Source of the DNA: Acinetobacter pittii
GTDB taxonomy: Bacteria > Pseudomonadota > Gammaproteobacteria > Pseudomonadales > Moraxellaceae
DNA: 64,000 nucleotides
Assembly: GCF_034067285.1 (NCBI RefSeq)
Contig: NZ_CP139286.1
Span: forward strand, 1,922,001-1,986,000
Direction: 5' to 3'
Position numbers and translations under genes: made by a program. The notes under the pieces are model-generated. The model made no database searches. It was not told the DNA's origin and saw only the letters and a program-made list of their open reading frames with translations. This document shows, piece by piece, positions 35,400 to 44,143 of this stretch. Position 1 is the first letter of the stretch. Every line of letters begins with the position of its first letter.

Positions 35400-36109
35400 G
35401 CGTCCAATTGCCAGTCTATGGGCTCAATGCCATGTTGTTTCAAATATTGATTTGTTTTTGAAAACACTTTGCATCCGAAAAACCCCCCTCTATTTGCAGC
35501 AAGAGGTGATGGATGAGCGGCTGTTAAAACCAAGTGTTTATCTCTATTTATACGTTGTCCTTTGCGCTGCGCATAAGCACCCCACAAAATAAATACTACA
35601 TGTTCTCTTTGCTCATTTAAAACATCAATAACTTCATCAGTAAAGGCTTCCCAACCCTGCTTTTGATGCGAAGTCGGCTGTCCAGCTTCAACTGTAAGCA
35701 CACTATTGAGCAAGAGTACACCTTGTTTAGCCCATTTTGTTAAGTCGCCATGGCGAGGAGCTGGAATACCTAAATCTGTATGTAATTCATGAAAAATATT
35801 GCGTAAAGATGGCGGTAATGCAATACCTTTTTGAACAGAGAAACTTAATCCATTGGCTTGATTTGGGCCGTGATATGGATCTTGACCTAAAATCACAACT
35901 TTCACTTCAGCCAATGGTGTTGTATTTAAAGCATTAAAGATTTGCTTACTCGGTGGATATATTATTTTTTGAGCTTGTTTCTGTTGAAATAAGAAATCGC
36001 GCAAGTTATCCATCTGAGGACTTAATAGAAAAGGTGCTAAAGATCTTTTCCAACTTTCTTCTAATTGAACTTTACTGAGTTTATCTTGCTGTTGCTCAGT
36101 TAATTGCAT
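35396..36109 (-). CDS. ung: uracil-DNA glycosylase
   Basis: A family-1 UDG of 237 aa. The catalytic water-activating motif G-Q-D-P-Y-H is at 75-80 (D77), the uracil-binding segment NGLSFSV follows, and a late A-H-P-S-P-L loop supplies the catalytic His. I take the ATG at 36109 because AGGA sits eight bases upstream. The ATG at 36118 would leave no spacing. It removes uracil from DNA to start base excision repair. It is the first gene of the ung-hydrolase-tadA run. Confidence 0.97.
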   Translation of the reverse strand: MQLTEQQQDKLSKVQLEESWKRSLAPFLLSPQMDNLRDFLFQQKQAQKIIYPPSKQIFNALNTTPLAEVKVVILGQDPYHGPNQANGLSFSVQKGIALPPSLRNIFHELHTDLGIPAPRHGDLTKWAKQGVLLLNSVLTVEAGQPTSHQKQGWEAFTDEVIDVLNEQREHVVFILWGAYAQRKGQRINRDKHLVLTAAHPSPLAANRGGFFGCKVFSKTNQYLKQHGIEPIDWQLDA

Positions 36110-36162
36110 TAATGTCATCCTAGATCAATTTTCAATTCTACAAATACTGTAAGTAATTCGAT

Positions 36163-36759
36163 TTATACTTCGACTTGTAAATCAACTTGAGGATTATTAA
36201 ATTTAATCCCTGTTTTCAAGTCTTCATACATGCGTGGATTTGCCCACTCTATCTGAATTTGTTCTGAAAAAACAATTCTATCGAGACTTAAAATACCCAT
36301 TTGTTCGTTTTGAATATCTTCAATAAAGCTTTGAGCATATCCAGTATCAGTCTCATGAACAATAACAGAATACACTTCAACATCACCTTCCCCATTTTGA
36401 GTGACTGTTGATTGCAAAACTTGCTGAGCTAGATAAAAGAATATACGTGAAAACTGTTCAGCCGACGGTGAAACTGGTAAAGAAATCCAACGAGCACTAA
36501 AAGACTGACATGCATCAATATATTGGGGATCATCTTTTTCCCAAAAACAGATTGCATGGTCAAAGCTATCGAAAAGATCTTTTATTACTCCCTTTAGGAG
36601 TCCAAAATCATAAACCATTTGCCCATGATCTAATTTCGAAGCTTTAAGCAATAATTCAACTTTATAGCTATGTCCATGAATTGATCGCTTACAACGATCC
36701 GATGTACAGTTACGTACAACATGTGCATTTTCAAACTTAAATAACTTACGAATTAACAT
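36163..36759 (-). CDS. 6-pyruvoyl-tetrahydropterin synthase/QueD-like protein, long form
   Basis: A protein of 198 aa, against about 120 for typical QueD. The N-terminal zinc and catalytic residues are present: F-E-N-A-H (His13), then C-K-R-S-I-H-G-H-S-Y with Cys23 and the H-G-H pair. Later D-H-A-I and V-I-V-H-E-T match the second half of the fold. QueD makes 6-carboxy-tetrahydropterin for queuosine synthesis. The extra 70 or so residues include an insertion after the DHAICFW segment and a C-terminal tail. No other que gene is nearby. A specialised pterin role is possible. Confidence 0.75.
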   Translation of the reverse strand: MLIRKLFKFENAHVVRNCTSDRCKRSIHGHSYKVELLLKASKLDHGQMVYDFGLLKGVIKDLFDSFDHAICFWEKDDPQYIDACQSFSARWISLPVSPSAEQFSRIFFYLAQQVLQSTVTQNGEGDVEVYSVIVHETDTGYAQSFIEDIQNEQMGILSLDRIVFSEQIQIEWANPRMYEDLKTGIKFNNPQVDLQVEV

Positions 36760-36987
36760 GTGCCAAATCGATCATTCCTTCTAAGAACATTATTATAAAG
36801 CAAAAGACGAAAATTTCGCACCACTTTTCAATTAGAAACAATTAGCAAAAAGTATGATAAGACTTGTGAAGAAACATTGAAGCTACGCATATAAAAAATT
36901 TAGATTTATTCCAATATGTACTCGAGAAAAATTTATAATTACAAACCTCGATATTCCACCAAAAGCAAATAAATTATAAATTTTCAA

Positions 36988-37947
36988 TTAGTTAAAAGGC
37001 GCCATATTTCTAGAATATACATAAACCTGCTTATCGCTGCGCATTAAGGCACTTGTAAACTGTCTTTTTCTATTATTCAACACAACCTCAATTTGTGCCT
37101 GAAAAAAGCTCGAATTCACATCTAAAAGGCTATTAACTTCAGTTTTCTTTTGTGTATCAACTGCTGAAAAAGCATTCAATTGCCATAATTCATCAATATT
37201 TTGAAAGAATTTTAAATTTTGTTGGCGTGATTGAAGTTCTTTTTCTATAGTCCCTAAATCTAATTTTTGATCAATACTCGCTAATACTAATGGTGATGCA
37301 GTATTAATATTCACTTTTGTATTTTCAGGTAATGCCGATATGTATGGTGCAATTAAATCATATTTTTTCCCTTCAAAACCTCTTACCAACTTCAACTCTT
37401 CAATACGATGAAATTTAGCGTTTGAAGCAAAATAGCCAGGATCAAGGCCTTCATAATAGTTACTTTCTGCTCCCATAGGTCCAGATGGTTCGTCATCTGG
37501 ATCTTGCCAATCAATAACTGCTTGGCTTAACTCTGCCGGCAAACCTACACGCACAAGCAACCGCTCAAACCAGTTTTTAGCAGCTTCGTTTACCGTACCT
37601 TCATTGGTCGTTAAATTGTTCAGATTAAATTTACCTGATTCATCTAGTAAACGTCCCGATACGATTCCATCTTCTATTGGGAAAGGTGGCATCGGTTGTG
37701 CCCAGCTTTCCTTTAAATGATCAATACCACCAGCATTATTTGTATCTTGAATTAACAACTCAGAAAAAAAAGCTTCTGCACTTTTTGCATAAAGTAATGA
37801 CTGATTTTGACGCATCAAATAACCCGTATTTTCCATGGTATTAGTTTGATGCTTTGCAATAGAGGCAGCTAAAATTGTAGCCAAAGCAACCATAATTAAA
37901 ATGGTTAATAAAGCTACACCTTGCTGATTCTTTTTATATTGCAACAT
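36988..37947 (-). CDS. gspK: type II secretion minor pseudopilin GspK
   Basis: The protein is 319 aa. The prepilin peptidase site lies at Q-G-V-A-L-L-T-I (cleavage after G10), followed by a hydrophobic helix. Position +5 is not Glu, as expected for GspK, which caps the pseudopilus tip. The large globular domain has the GspK helical insert (WQDPDDEPSGPMGAESNYYE, with acidic calcium-site residues). It completes the H-I-J-K tip complex. GGAGG precedes the ATG. It is the last gene of a long leftward cluster. Confidence 0.93.
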   Translation of the reverse strand: MLQYKKNQQGVALLTILIMVALATILAASIAKHQTNTMENTGYLMRQNQSLLYAKSAEAFFSELLIQDTNNAGGIDHLKESWAQPMPPFPIEDGIVSGRLLDESGKFNLNNLTTNEGTVNEAAKNWFERLLVRVGLPAELSQAVIDWQDPDDEPSGPMGAESNYYEGLDPGYFASNAKFHRIEELKLVRGFEGKKYDLIAPYISALPENTKVNINTASPLVLASIDQKLDLGTIEKELQSRQQNLKFFQNIDELWQLNAFSAVDTQKKTEVNSLLDVNSSFFQAQIEVVLNNRKRQFTSALMRSDKQVYVYSRNMAPFN

Positions 37948-37948
37948 A

Positions 37949-38650
37949 TCACCCTCCTCCTTCTTTGGAGAGCGATGAAACCCCTTGATTCAAACTATAA
38001 ACCCACTCATAACTTACACCTGCAACCGTGAGTTGTATTTTTATGCCTTTCGGTAACTTTTTAAATTCTTCAGATTTTGTAGGGTCAAGATTAATTTCTG
38101 GCCACCTGGTCACTTCTTGCGGTGTCAACACCATAATTTGAAATTGTTCAACTTGGCTCAACAGTGTACTTGATAGAGGCTGTTCTCTATTTGAAGTATT
38201 TAAATTACTATATTTAAGACGATAAAGCTTTTTTTGGTCAGGGTCATAGTGATATTCAATACGCTCAAAAGGTGATAATCCTTGCTTTAAAGGGTCAGTA
38301 ACACCTGCCTTACTAAAACGAAGAACTTGATTATTAAGCTCTAGAGCTGGATGTAATTGCCCGCCTTGATTTGCTGACAAAGGTATAATCTGCAAAGTAT
38401 CACGCAAAACTTGTTGATAAGCATCTTGTAATTCAAACAACTGCACTTCATGTTGAGTATTACGATCTCGGACCTTTAGTAAATAATCAAAAACCTTCCA
38501 ACCCAACAGAGACAAAATAGCAAAAATTGCAATCGAAACTAAAAGCTCAACTAAAGTAAATCCTGAGGCACGAATTAATCGAGCACTGCTCGATCGTGCC
38601 GCAAGACGAGGAGCTGTGCTTTGAGAGCAAAAATATTTATTTTTTATCAT
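37949..38650 (-). CDS. gspJ: type II secretion minor pseudopilin GspJ, long leader
   Basis: The protein is 233 aa. The prepilin motif S-G-F-T-L-V-E-L-L-V with Glu at +5 comes only after about 30 residues. This leader is basic and Ser/Ala/Arg-rich (APRLAARSSSARLIRAS), much longer than common pseudopilin leaders, and its DNA is G+C-richer than its surroundings. No later start codon is available before the motif. The globular part has WRGKxY-like GspJ features. It overlaps gspI by one base and precedes gspK by one base. Confidence 0.9.
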   Translation of the reverse strand: MIKNKYFCSQSTAPRLAARSSSARLIRASGFTLVELLVSIAIFAILSLLGWKVFDYLLKVRDRNTQHEVQLFELQDAYQQVLRDTLQIIPLSANQGGQLHPALELNNQVLRFSKAGVTDPLKQGLSPFERIEYHYDPDQKKLYRLKYSNLNTSNREQPLSSTLLSQVEQFQIMVLTPQEVTRWPEINLDPTKSEEFKKLPKGIKIQLTVAGVSYEWVYSLNQGVSSLSKEGGG

Positions 38651-39030
38651 TATTTCGCTTTCATTGGATAATTAAAAAATACCAAGTGGGTAATACCATT
38701 TTGAACTTTCCCCTTATCAGAATCATATAAACTAACTTGTACATCTACTTTTTGAACATTTGGACTAATTGTAGATTGCGCAGATTTATCAATCTGCCAA
38801 GTCTCGCCTTGAGAAGTCACTTGCTTACTTTGTGTACCTTCAAGCCATTCCTGATTTATTTCCATTAAAGCAACTTCATTCATTGCAACAAACTGTGCTT
38901 TTGTTCTAAAAATTGCATTTGAGGTAGATTGAGTATATTGCATGGCTACTTTAGTTAGCGCGACAGCCGCCACTGCAAAAATTGCTAAAGCAACCATCAC
39001 TTCTAATAGAGTAAAGCCTTTAGATTTCAT
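38650..39030 (-). CDS. gspI: type II secretion minor pseudopilin GspI
   Basis: A 126-aa protein with a five-residue leader, K-G-F-T-L-L-E-V-M-V-A with Glu +5, then a long hydrophobic helix and a small C-terminal domain (NEVALMEINQEWLEGTQ). GspI nucleates the tip complex with J and K. It overlaps gspH by 11 bp and gspJ by 1 bp, so translation is coupled. Confidence 0.92.
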   Translation of the reverse strand: MKSKGFTLLEVMVALAIFAVAAVALTKVAMQYTQSTSNAIFRTKAQFVAMNEVALMEINQEWLEGTQSKQVTSQGETWQIDKSAQSTISPNVQKVDVQVSLYDSDKGKVQNGITHLVFFNYPMKAK

Positions 39031-39571
39031 TTATTTTACCCAAATGATCAATTTGTATTTCTGAACCAATTGGTTTTTGCTCAAAGTAGAACTGGATTTT
39101 AACGGTTTTAGCTTCACCATTGCCAAACCAGATTAACTGAGGAGCTTGCCCTCCAATTAAATCGGTATTCGTAGCTTTTGAATAGTTTTGCGTATCTAAA
39201 GGTTGTACTGTAAACGATACATGTTTAGGCAGTTGCCGCGTAGTAAATTCTGAATATTTTTGCCAGCGATTTTTTATATCTTGAACCTGTAATTTACTCT
39301 GGTCGTGATATTCATACAGTTCATAAGAAAATGGTGAAACGTCGGTTTCGCTGAGAGTGGATAAAGCTAGAACACGAGATTGATCAAGCGACTCTTTACC
39401 AATTTTATGTATATCAAGCAAAAATAGCTCTCTTGCTTGCATTGCTTTCTTTTGGTCAACCCCACCAATGTTAAGTACGACAAGTGAAGTCATAATCGTC
39501 ATAATAACAATCACCACCATCACTTCAATAAGCGTAAAACCTTTTTGGGATTTAGGTGATTGAGTTTTCAT
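39020..39571 (-). CDS. gspH: type II secretion minor pseudopilin GspH
   Basis: A 183-aa protein with the prepilin motif K-G-F-T-L-I-E-V-M-V-V (Glu +5) after an eleven-residue leader, followed by a membrane helix and a beta-rich domain. GspH links the tip complex to the major pseudopilin GspG. The major pseudopilin, ATPase, platform protein and secretin genes are absent here, so the system is split over the chromosome. The tetR gene lies only 6 bp upstream. Confidence 0.92.
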   Translation of the reverse strand: MKTQSPKSQKGFTLIEVMVVIVIMTIMTSLVVLNIGGVDQKKAMQARELFLLDIHKIGKESLDQSRVLALSTLSETDVSPFSYELYEYHDQSKLQVQDIKNRWQKYSEFTTRQLPKHVSFTVQPLDTQNYSKATNTDLIGGQAPQLIWFGNGEAKTVKIQFYFEQKPIGSEIQIDHLGKINEI

Positions 39572-39577
39572 ATCGAC

Positions 39578-40192
39578 CTAAGCATATTGTTCAACAGCTT
39601 GTTTAGGTAAGGCTAATGCCTGATCAATATAAGCCACTCTCAAAGTGTCTCTTGAACCTAAATACCGTTGGTAAAAACTTGAATTGAGAATAGCTGCTGC
39701 ACCATGAGTTAATGACCAAATAGAAGCCAAATAATCACGAGTTGTCATATTACTTTGAATAGATTCTAAATAATGATCTGTCATACGAATGATAATTCGC
39801 AATCGCTGTTTACGGACCTGATAAAGCTCATGAAAAAGATGATGGACACCTTGAGCAGTGATTGAGAGTTTTTCTTCAATTTGGTGAAATAAAACTGTTC
39901 GCTCAGGATGATGTAAATGGTGCAACATAAAAAAAGCTAAATGTTCTGGAAAGGCCTTTTCAGTATCTTGAACCATTTCAAGTAACATACGCTCATTACG
40001 AATAATCAACAGCATGTACAACTCATCTTTACTTTGAAAGTGTTTGTACAAAGTTCCTTTTGCTAAATCAAGCTCAGCAGCCAGGACATCAAGTGTCATT
40101 CCAGCTTCGCCATTTTCTAGCAATAATTGTTCCGCAACCTGAAATATTAATACTTCTCTTGCTCGGAACTGAGCCTGACGATCCATCTTCAC
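39578..40192 (-). CDS. TetR-family transcriptional regulator
   Basis: A 204-aa protein with an N-terminal helix-turn-helix (TLDVLAAELDLAKGTLYKHFQSKDELY, about 34-60) and a helical ligand domain. It starts at GTG (40192), where GAGAG sits seven bases upstream. The in-frame ATG at 40186 is too far from it. It lies between tatD and gspH on the same strand, 6 bp from gspH, so it may be transcribed with the secretion genes. The same tatD-tetR neighbourhood is known in Pseudomonas. Ligand and targets are unknown. Confidence 0.85.
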   Translation of the reverse strand: MKMDRQAQFRAREVLIFQVAEQLLLENGEAGMTLDVLAAELDLAKGTLYKHFQSKDELYMLLIIRNERMLLEMVQDTEKAFPEHLAFFMLHHLHHPERTVLFHQIEEKLSITAQGVHHLFHELYQVRKQRLRIIIRMTDHYLESIQSNMTTRDYLASIWSLTHGAAAILNSSFYQRYLGSRDTLRVAYIDQALALPKQAVEQYA

Positions 40193-40222
40193 GCAATTAC
40201 TCTCTTATATAGTTTCTATAAC

Positions 40223-40996
40223 CTAAATTGCTTTTAACAAGTTCTCAAAATTTTGTGAGGTGATCATTGCAATTTCCTCAACCGATTTATCATATACATC
40301 ACTGAGCGCTTTGGCTACATAAGGCACATATTTTGGCTCATTTGTTTTACCACGATATGGAACAGGGGCTAAATATGGACTATCTGTTTCAATTAAAAGA
40401 CGATCTAGGGGAACCTGCTTAGCTACATCTCTTAGATCTTGCGCGTTCTTAAATGACACAATGCCGGAAAAAGAAATATAATAACCACAATCCAGCACAG
40501 CTTTAGCCGTTTCCCAATCCTCAGTAAAACAATGCAGAATCCCATGTGTTGAGTGTTCAGCACGAATAATATCTACCGTATCATGCTTTGCTGAACGGGT
40601 ATGAACGACAACTGGTTTTTTTACAATTTTTGAAGCCTGGATATGTCTTGCAAAACATGCCTTTTGCTCCTCAATAAAATCTGTACTGTGATAATAATCC
40701 AGTCCAGTTTCACCTAAAGCCCATACTTTTTCTGATTGAGCTAAGTCAACTAAATATTCGGTTGTTGCGCGTGCCATAGTATCTACATCTTCACAAGGAT
40801 GTACGCCGACCGTATAACCAACGTCTTCATGTTTTTTTGCAATTTCTGCTAGTGCAATATGGTCATCTAGATCTACGGAAATTGCCATAAATTTAGACAC
40901 TCCTTCTGCTCGCGCTGCTGCAAGCGCAAGATCCAGATCACCGTTATAAGGCGTTAAATCCAACATCGTTAAATGGCAATGCGTATCAACAAACAC
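40223..40996 (-). CDS. tatD: TatD-family metal-dependent DNase
   Basis: A 257-aa TIM-barrel hydrolase with D-T-H-C-H-L (4-9) as first metal ligands, G-E-T-G-L-D-Y-Y, P-V-V-V-H-T-R-S and L-L-I-E-T-D-S-P-Y-L-A-P. These are the full TatD/YcfH signature. Such proteins are 3'-5' exonucleases or deoxyribonucleases of uncertain biological role. It starts at GTG with AGGAAA close upstream. It follows pilZ by 17 bp in the conserved holB-pilZ-tatD block. Confidence 0.93.
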   Translation of the reverse strand: MFVDTHCHLTMLDLTPYNGDLDLALAAARAEGVSKFMAISVDLDDHIALAEIAKKHEDVGYTVGVHPCEDVDTMARATTEYLVDLAQSEKVWALGETGLDYYHSTDFIEEQKACFARHIQASKIVKKPVVVHTRSAKHDTVDIIRAEHSTHGILHCFTEDWETAKAVLDCGYYISFSGIVSFKNAQDLRDVAKQVPLDRLLIETDSPYLAPVPYRGKTNEPKYVPYVAKALSDVYDKSVEEIAMITSQNFENLLKAI

Positions 40997-41013
40997 TTTT
41001 CTTTCCTATTTAA

Positions 41014-41358
41014 TTACATGGTATAACTTGGGCGGTCTAGAGACATACTACCAGCCAAAACTCGTTCTGCCTCGTTTTTATAGTAAATTCCCTTATCTCC
41101 ACTCAACTGAATAGCAAAACCTTGAGGTTTAAATCCACTTTGCTTATGGGAGATCCAGATTACTTTACCTGTTAGAGGAATTTTTTGAGACTGCTCAGGC
41201 AAAGTTGCCAAAATGAAAATTTCTTGTCCCATCTTTACCTTTTGTTTTGATGGTACGAATAGACCTCCACCTTGCACATACCCCATATAGCTTGCTTGTA
41301 AAGTAGCTTTATCAGGAATATTTACCTGAATAATCCCCCCCATTTGCGGCTGCATCAT
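41014..41358 (-). CDS. pilZ: type IV pilus assembly protein PilZ
   Basis: A 114-aa single PilZ domain that lacks the N-terminal R-x-x-x-R motif for cyclic di-GMP. The canonical pilus PilZ also lacks it. The segments NIPDKATLQASYMGYVQGGG and GKVIWISHK match PilZ, which bridges the pilus ATPase PilB and FimX in related bacteria. AAGGGG precedes the ATG pair. It lies 7 bp after holB and 17 bp before tatD, the same order as in Pseudomonas. Confidence 0.9.
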   Translation of the reverse strand: MMQPQMGGIIQVNIPDKATLQASYMGYVQGGGLFVPSKQKVKMGQEIFILATLPEQSQKIPLTGKVIWISHKQSGFKPQGFAIQLSGDKGIYYKNEAERVLAGSMSLDRPSYTM

Positions 41359-41365
41359 CTTCCCC

Positions 41366-42346
41366 TTAGATATTCATTAACGTTATAAACAACTGATCTA
41401 TAATTAGTTGACTTTGTACATTTTGCTCAACAAGCTTTTTTGCTTGTTGTAATTCATTATAAATATTAAATAAGCTTTCTAAATCATAATATGAGCTTAA
41501 CTGATCAAAATCTAAATCAGTATTTTTCTGTGGTTGATTTAGCTTGACACAAATTAAATCACCCAACAAGTATTCAAAAAGCATTATAAAATCATTAAAA
41601 CTTAATTCTTTTTGCCATTTGCCAGAGAAAAATAGAGGCATATCTTTTTGAGCAACAATCTTAAGCCAGTCATTTAAGAAAATCTGCCTTTTCGCAAACC
41701 AGTCACTTTTAGCAATTTCTATTGCTTGTAAAGGCATATCATTGGATAAACCAAGTAATAAATCTGGTTGTACTTCTGCAATCTCAGATAAATGTTCATT
41801 CAAATATGATGTAGCTTGCTCATAGGAGATACGATCCAAAGCAAAATGCTGTAAACGGCTACGAATAGTGGCTGGTAATTTAAGGTAGTGATCAGCCAAC
41901 AAAATTAAAACAACACGCTCTCCCGGCTCTTCTAAAGTCTTTAGTAAAGCATTTGAGGATGCCAAATTAAGCGCCTCAGCAGGTTCAATCACAATAACGC
42001 GCCAACCTTCTCCCGTTTGTTGTACGAAAGGTAGTAAGTCACGTATCTTTTCTATTTTAATTTTTGCATTCTGCTTTTTATTTTCTTCATCCGTTGTGAT
42101 ATGAACATAATTGGGATGAGTGTCTGATTTTAGCCATTGGCAACTGCTACATTCCCCACAAGGGCCTTGCGCCTGCTTATTTAAACAAAGCACCCACGCT
42201 AAAAAATGCTTAGCAAAAGCATGTTTCCCACACCCTTGCTTGCCGTAAAATAAGAGGCCATGTCCAATATTGGGAAACCTTGTAGTCAAGGTATCCCATG
42301 TTGTTTGCTGCCAAGGATAAACCTTTGAAGTTACATTCGGATTCAT
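41366..42346 (-). CDS. holB: DNA polymerase III subunit delta prime
   Basis: A clamp-loader subunit of 326 aa. It has a modified P-loop G-K-Q-G-C-G-K-H (35-42), the four-cysteine zinc module (C-x8-C-x2-C-x2-C within LCLNKQAQGPCGECSSCQW), and the delta-prime motif LLKTLEEPGERVVLILL. Delta prime is an ATPase-fold stator without catalytic activity. It stands 13 bp from kdsB and 7 bp from pilZ in the same transcript. Confidence 0.93.
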   Translation of the reverse strand: MNPNVTSKVYPWQQTTWDTLTTRFPNIGHGLLFYGKQGCGKHAFAKHFLAWVLCLNKQAQGPCGECSSCQWLKSDTHPNYVHITTDEENKKQNAKIKIEKIRDLLPFVQQTGEGWRVIVIEPAEALNLASSNALLKTLEEPGERVVLILLADHYLKLPATIRSRLQHFALDRISYEQATSYLNEHLSEIAEVQPDLLLGLSNDMPLQAIEIAKSDWFAKRQIFLNDWLKIVAQKDMPLFFSGKWQKELSFNDFIMLFEYLLGDLICVKLNQPQKNTDLDFDQLSSYYDLESLFNIYNELQQAKKLVEQNVQSQLIIDQLFITLMNI

Positions 42347-42359
42347 TAAAAATTAACGC

Positions 42360-43121
42360 TTATTCAAAAGATTCAACAGGCATATTATTTAAGCGATCAA
42401 GATCAGCTTGTGTGTCCACACCGGGTGGTAAATTTGCTTCGGCTACAGCGATTGCAATTCGATGACCATTTTCTAAAACACGTAATTGTTCAAGACTCTC
42501 AAGCTTTTCAAGTTTACCCATATCCCATGTTACATACTCTTGTAATAAGTTCACTCGATAAGCATACAAACCTAAATGACGAAATGCTTGTGTATGTAAA
42601 GTCGGTTCAGCCTGCTTAGCCCCATCTCGATCATAAGGAATAGTTGCACGGCTAAAATATAATGCTTCATTTTGTTTAGACATGACTACTTTTACAATAC
42701 TGTCCCGCTGAAACTCATCTAAGGTATGAATCGGCTCACACAACGTAGACATTGAACAATTTGGTTTATCTACCAAAAGTTTCGCAACTTGTTGGACAAG
42801 TTGAGCTGGCAACAAAGGTTCATCACCTTGAACATTTACAATAATATCGTCTGCATCCCAGCCTTTAATACGAGCAACTTCACTTAAACGATCTGTTCCT
42901 GAAGGATGATCCGAACTCGTAAGAACTACATCAACTCCATCTGCACGGCAAATCTCAGCAATACGCTCGTCATCTGTTGCCACACACAGATCATCAAAAC
43001 CTTCGACTTTTTTTGCCTGATCCACTACACGTAAAATCATAGGACGGTTATGAATAAGCAACAATGGTTTACCTGGCAAACGCGAACTTGAGAAGCGTGC
43101 TGGAATGACGATGTGTTTCAT
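42360..43121 (-). CDS. kdsB: 3-deoxy-manno-octulosonate cytidylyltransferase
   Basis: A 253-aa CMP-Kdo synthetase. The N-terminus [18 protein letters not shown] is the CTP-binding signature, followed by VATDDERI and [10 protein letters not shown] (metal-binding Asp). It activates Kdo for the inner core. Many Acinetobacter strains still transfer Kdo even when lipid A is lost. The gene follows lpxK by 9 bp. Confidence 0.96.
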   Translation of the reverse strand: MKHIVIPARFSSSRLPGKPLLLIHNRPMILRVVDQAKKVEGFDDLCVATDDERIAEICRADGVDVVLTSSDHPSGTDRLSEVARIKGWDADDIIVNVQGDEPLLPAQLVQQVAKLLVDKPNCSMSTLCEPIHTLDEFQRDSIVKVVMSKQNEALYFSRATIPYDRDGAKQAEPTLHTQAFRHLGLYAYRVNLLQEYVTWDMGKLEKLESLEQLRVLENGHRIAIAVAEANLPPGVDTQADLDRLNNMPVESFE

Positions 43122-43130
43122 TTTTTCTAC

Positions 43131-44141
43131 CTAAGATAATTGAATATCAAGTTCTTGCAATTGCTGTTTTAAAACCTGATAACACTGTGGAGACAGGACG
43201 GCTTTAACAGGAACCACCCAAATAGACTGTTTAAATTCAGGATGCTTTTCAAGTAATGCTAATAATTTAACCGCATCTTTTTCAGTTGTAACAAGCGGCA
43301 GGTCATCATTAAAAATCAAATCATTAATTGTGTAATCATGATGGTCACGAAATGCGTGTTCTTGAAATTGTTTCAGACCCAAATCTTTAAGTGTTTGATA
43401 AAAGCGTTGAGGAAAGCCAATACCGACTACAGCGTGATAACTATTCTCAGGATTGAAATTGGGTTTAGAATTAGACAAAGGATTGAGTAAATATGGCTGT
43501 CCTACCTCGAGGTGCATATTTAATTCTGTAACGGGTTTATAAGTATGCTCAATCACCGTTCCTGTTTCTAAACGCTCAACAGGTTCGCGTAAATAGCCTT
43601 CGGGTAATAATTTTTTATTACCTAGACCACGATTTTGATCGAGTACAATCCACTCTATTTGCCGTCCTAATGCCCAATGCTGTAGCCCATCGTCACTGAT
43701 AATCAAATCTATTTCTGATGACTTAAGCAATAGCTCTATAGCAGCCTGCCGATTAGGACCCACCGCCATTGGTACACTTGTAGCCTGAACAATTAATGCA
43801 GGCTCATCTCCGACCTGAGCGACTTGTGCTCCTGAGGTAACTAACATGGGAAAAGGACCACTACCCCCATACCCCCGACTAATTACCCCCACTTTTACAT
43901 TATGCTGCTGTAGATAATTCACCAGTTGTATTAATAATGGGGTCTTCCCACTTCCTCCCACTGTAATATTACCTATAACCATCACAGGCACAGGTGCTTT
44001 ATAAACCGGCTTAAAACCTGAATGATAAAGATTACGATTGAATAGAAACCCAGCACGATACAAGCAAGATAATGGACGTAAAGCAACCAACCAACTTGAT
44101 TGCTTATTCCATGCATTTTGGATTAGCTGGGCTAATGACAT
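43131..44141 (-). CDS. lpxK: tetraacyldisaccharide 4'-kinase
   Basis: A 336-aa lipid A kinase. The P-loop V-G-G-S-G-K-T-P is at 61-68, then GVISRGYGG and the D-D-G-L-Q-H motif that carries the catalytic Asp. A membrane-associating basic N-terminus is present. It phosphorylates the 4' position of the lipid A precursor at the inner membrane. It starts 2 bp after msbA ends. Confidence 0.95.
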   Translation of the reverse strand: MSLAQLIQNAWNKQSSWLVALRPLSCLYRAGFLFNRNLYHSGFKPVYKAPVPVMVIGNITVGGSGKTPLLIQLVNYLQQHNVKVGVISRGYGGSGPFPMLVTSGAQVAQVGDEPALIVQATSVPMAVGPNRQAAIELLLKSSEIDLIISDDGLQHWALGRQIEWIVLDQNRGLGNKKLLPEGYLREPVERLETGTVIEHTYKPVTELNMHLEVGQPYLLNPLSNSKPNFNPENSYHAVVGIGFPQRFYQTLKDLGLKQFQEHAFRDHHDYTINDLIFNDDLPLVTTEKDAVKLLALLEKHPEFKQSIWVVPVKAVLSPQCYQVLKQQLQELDIQLS

Positions 44142-44143
44142 GC

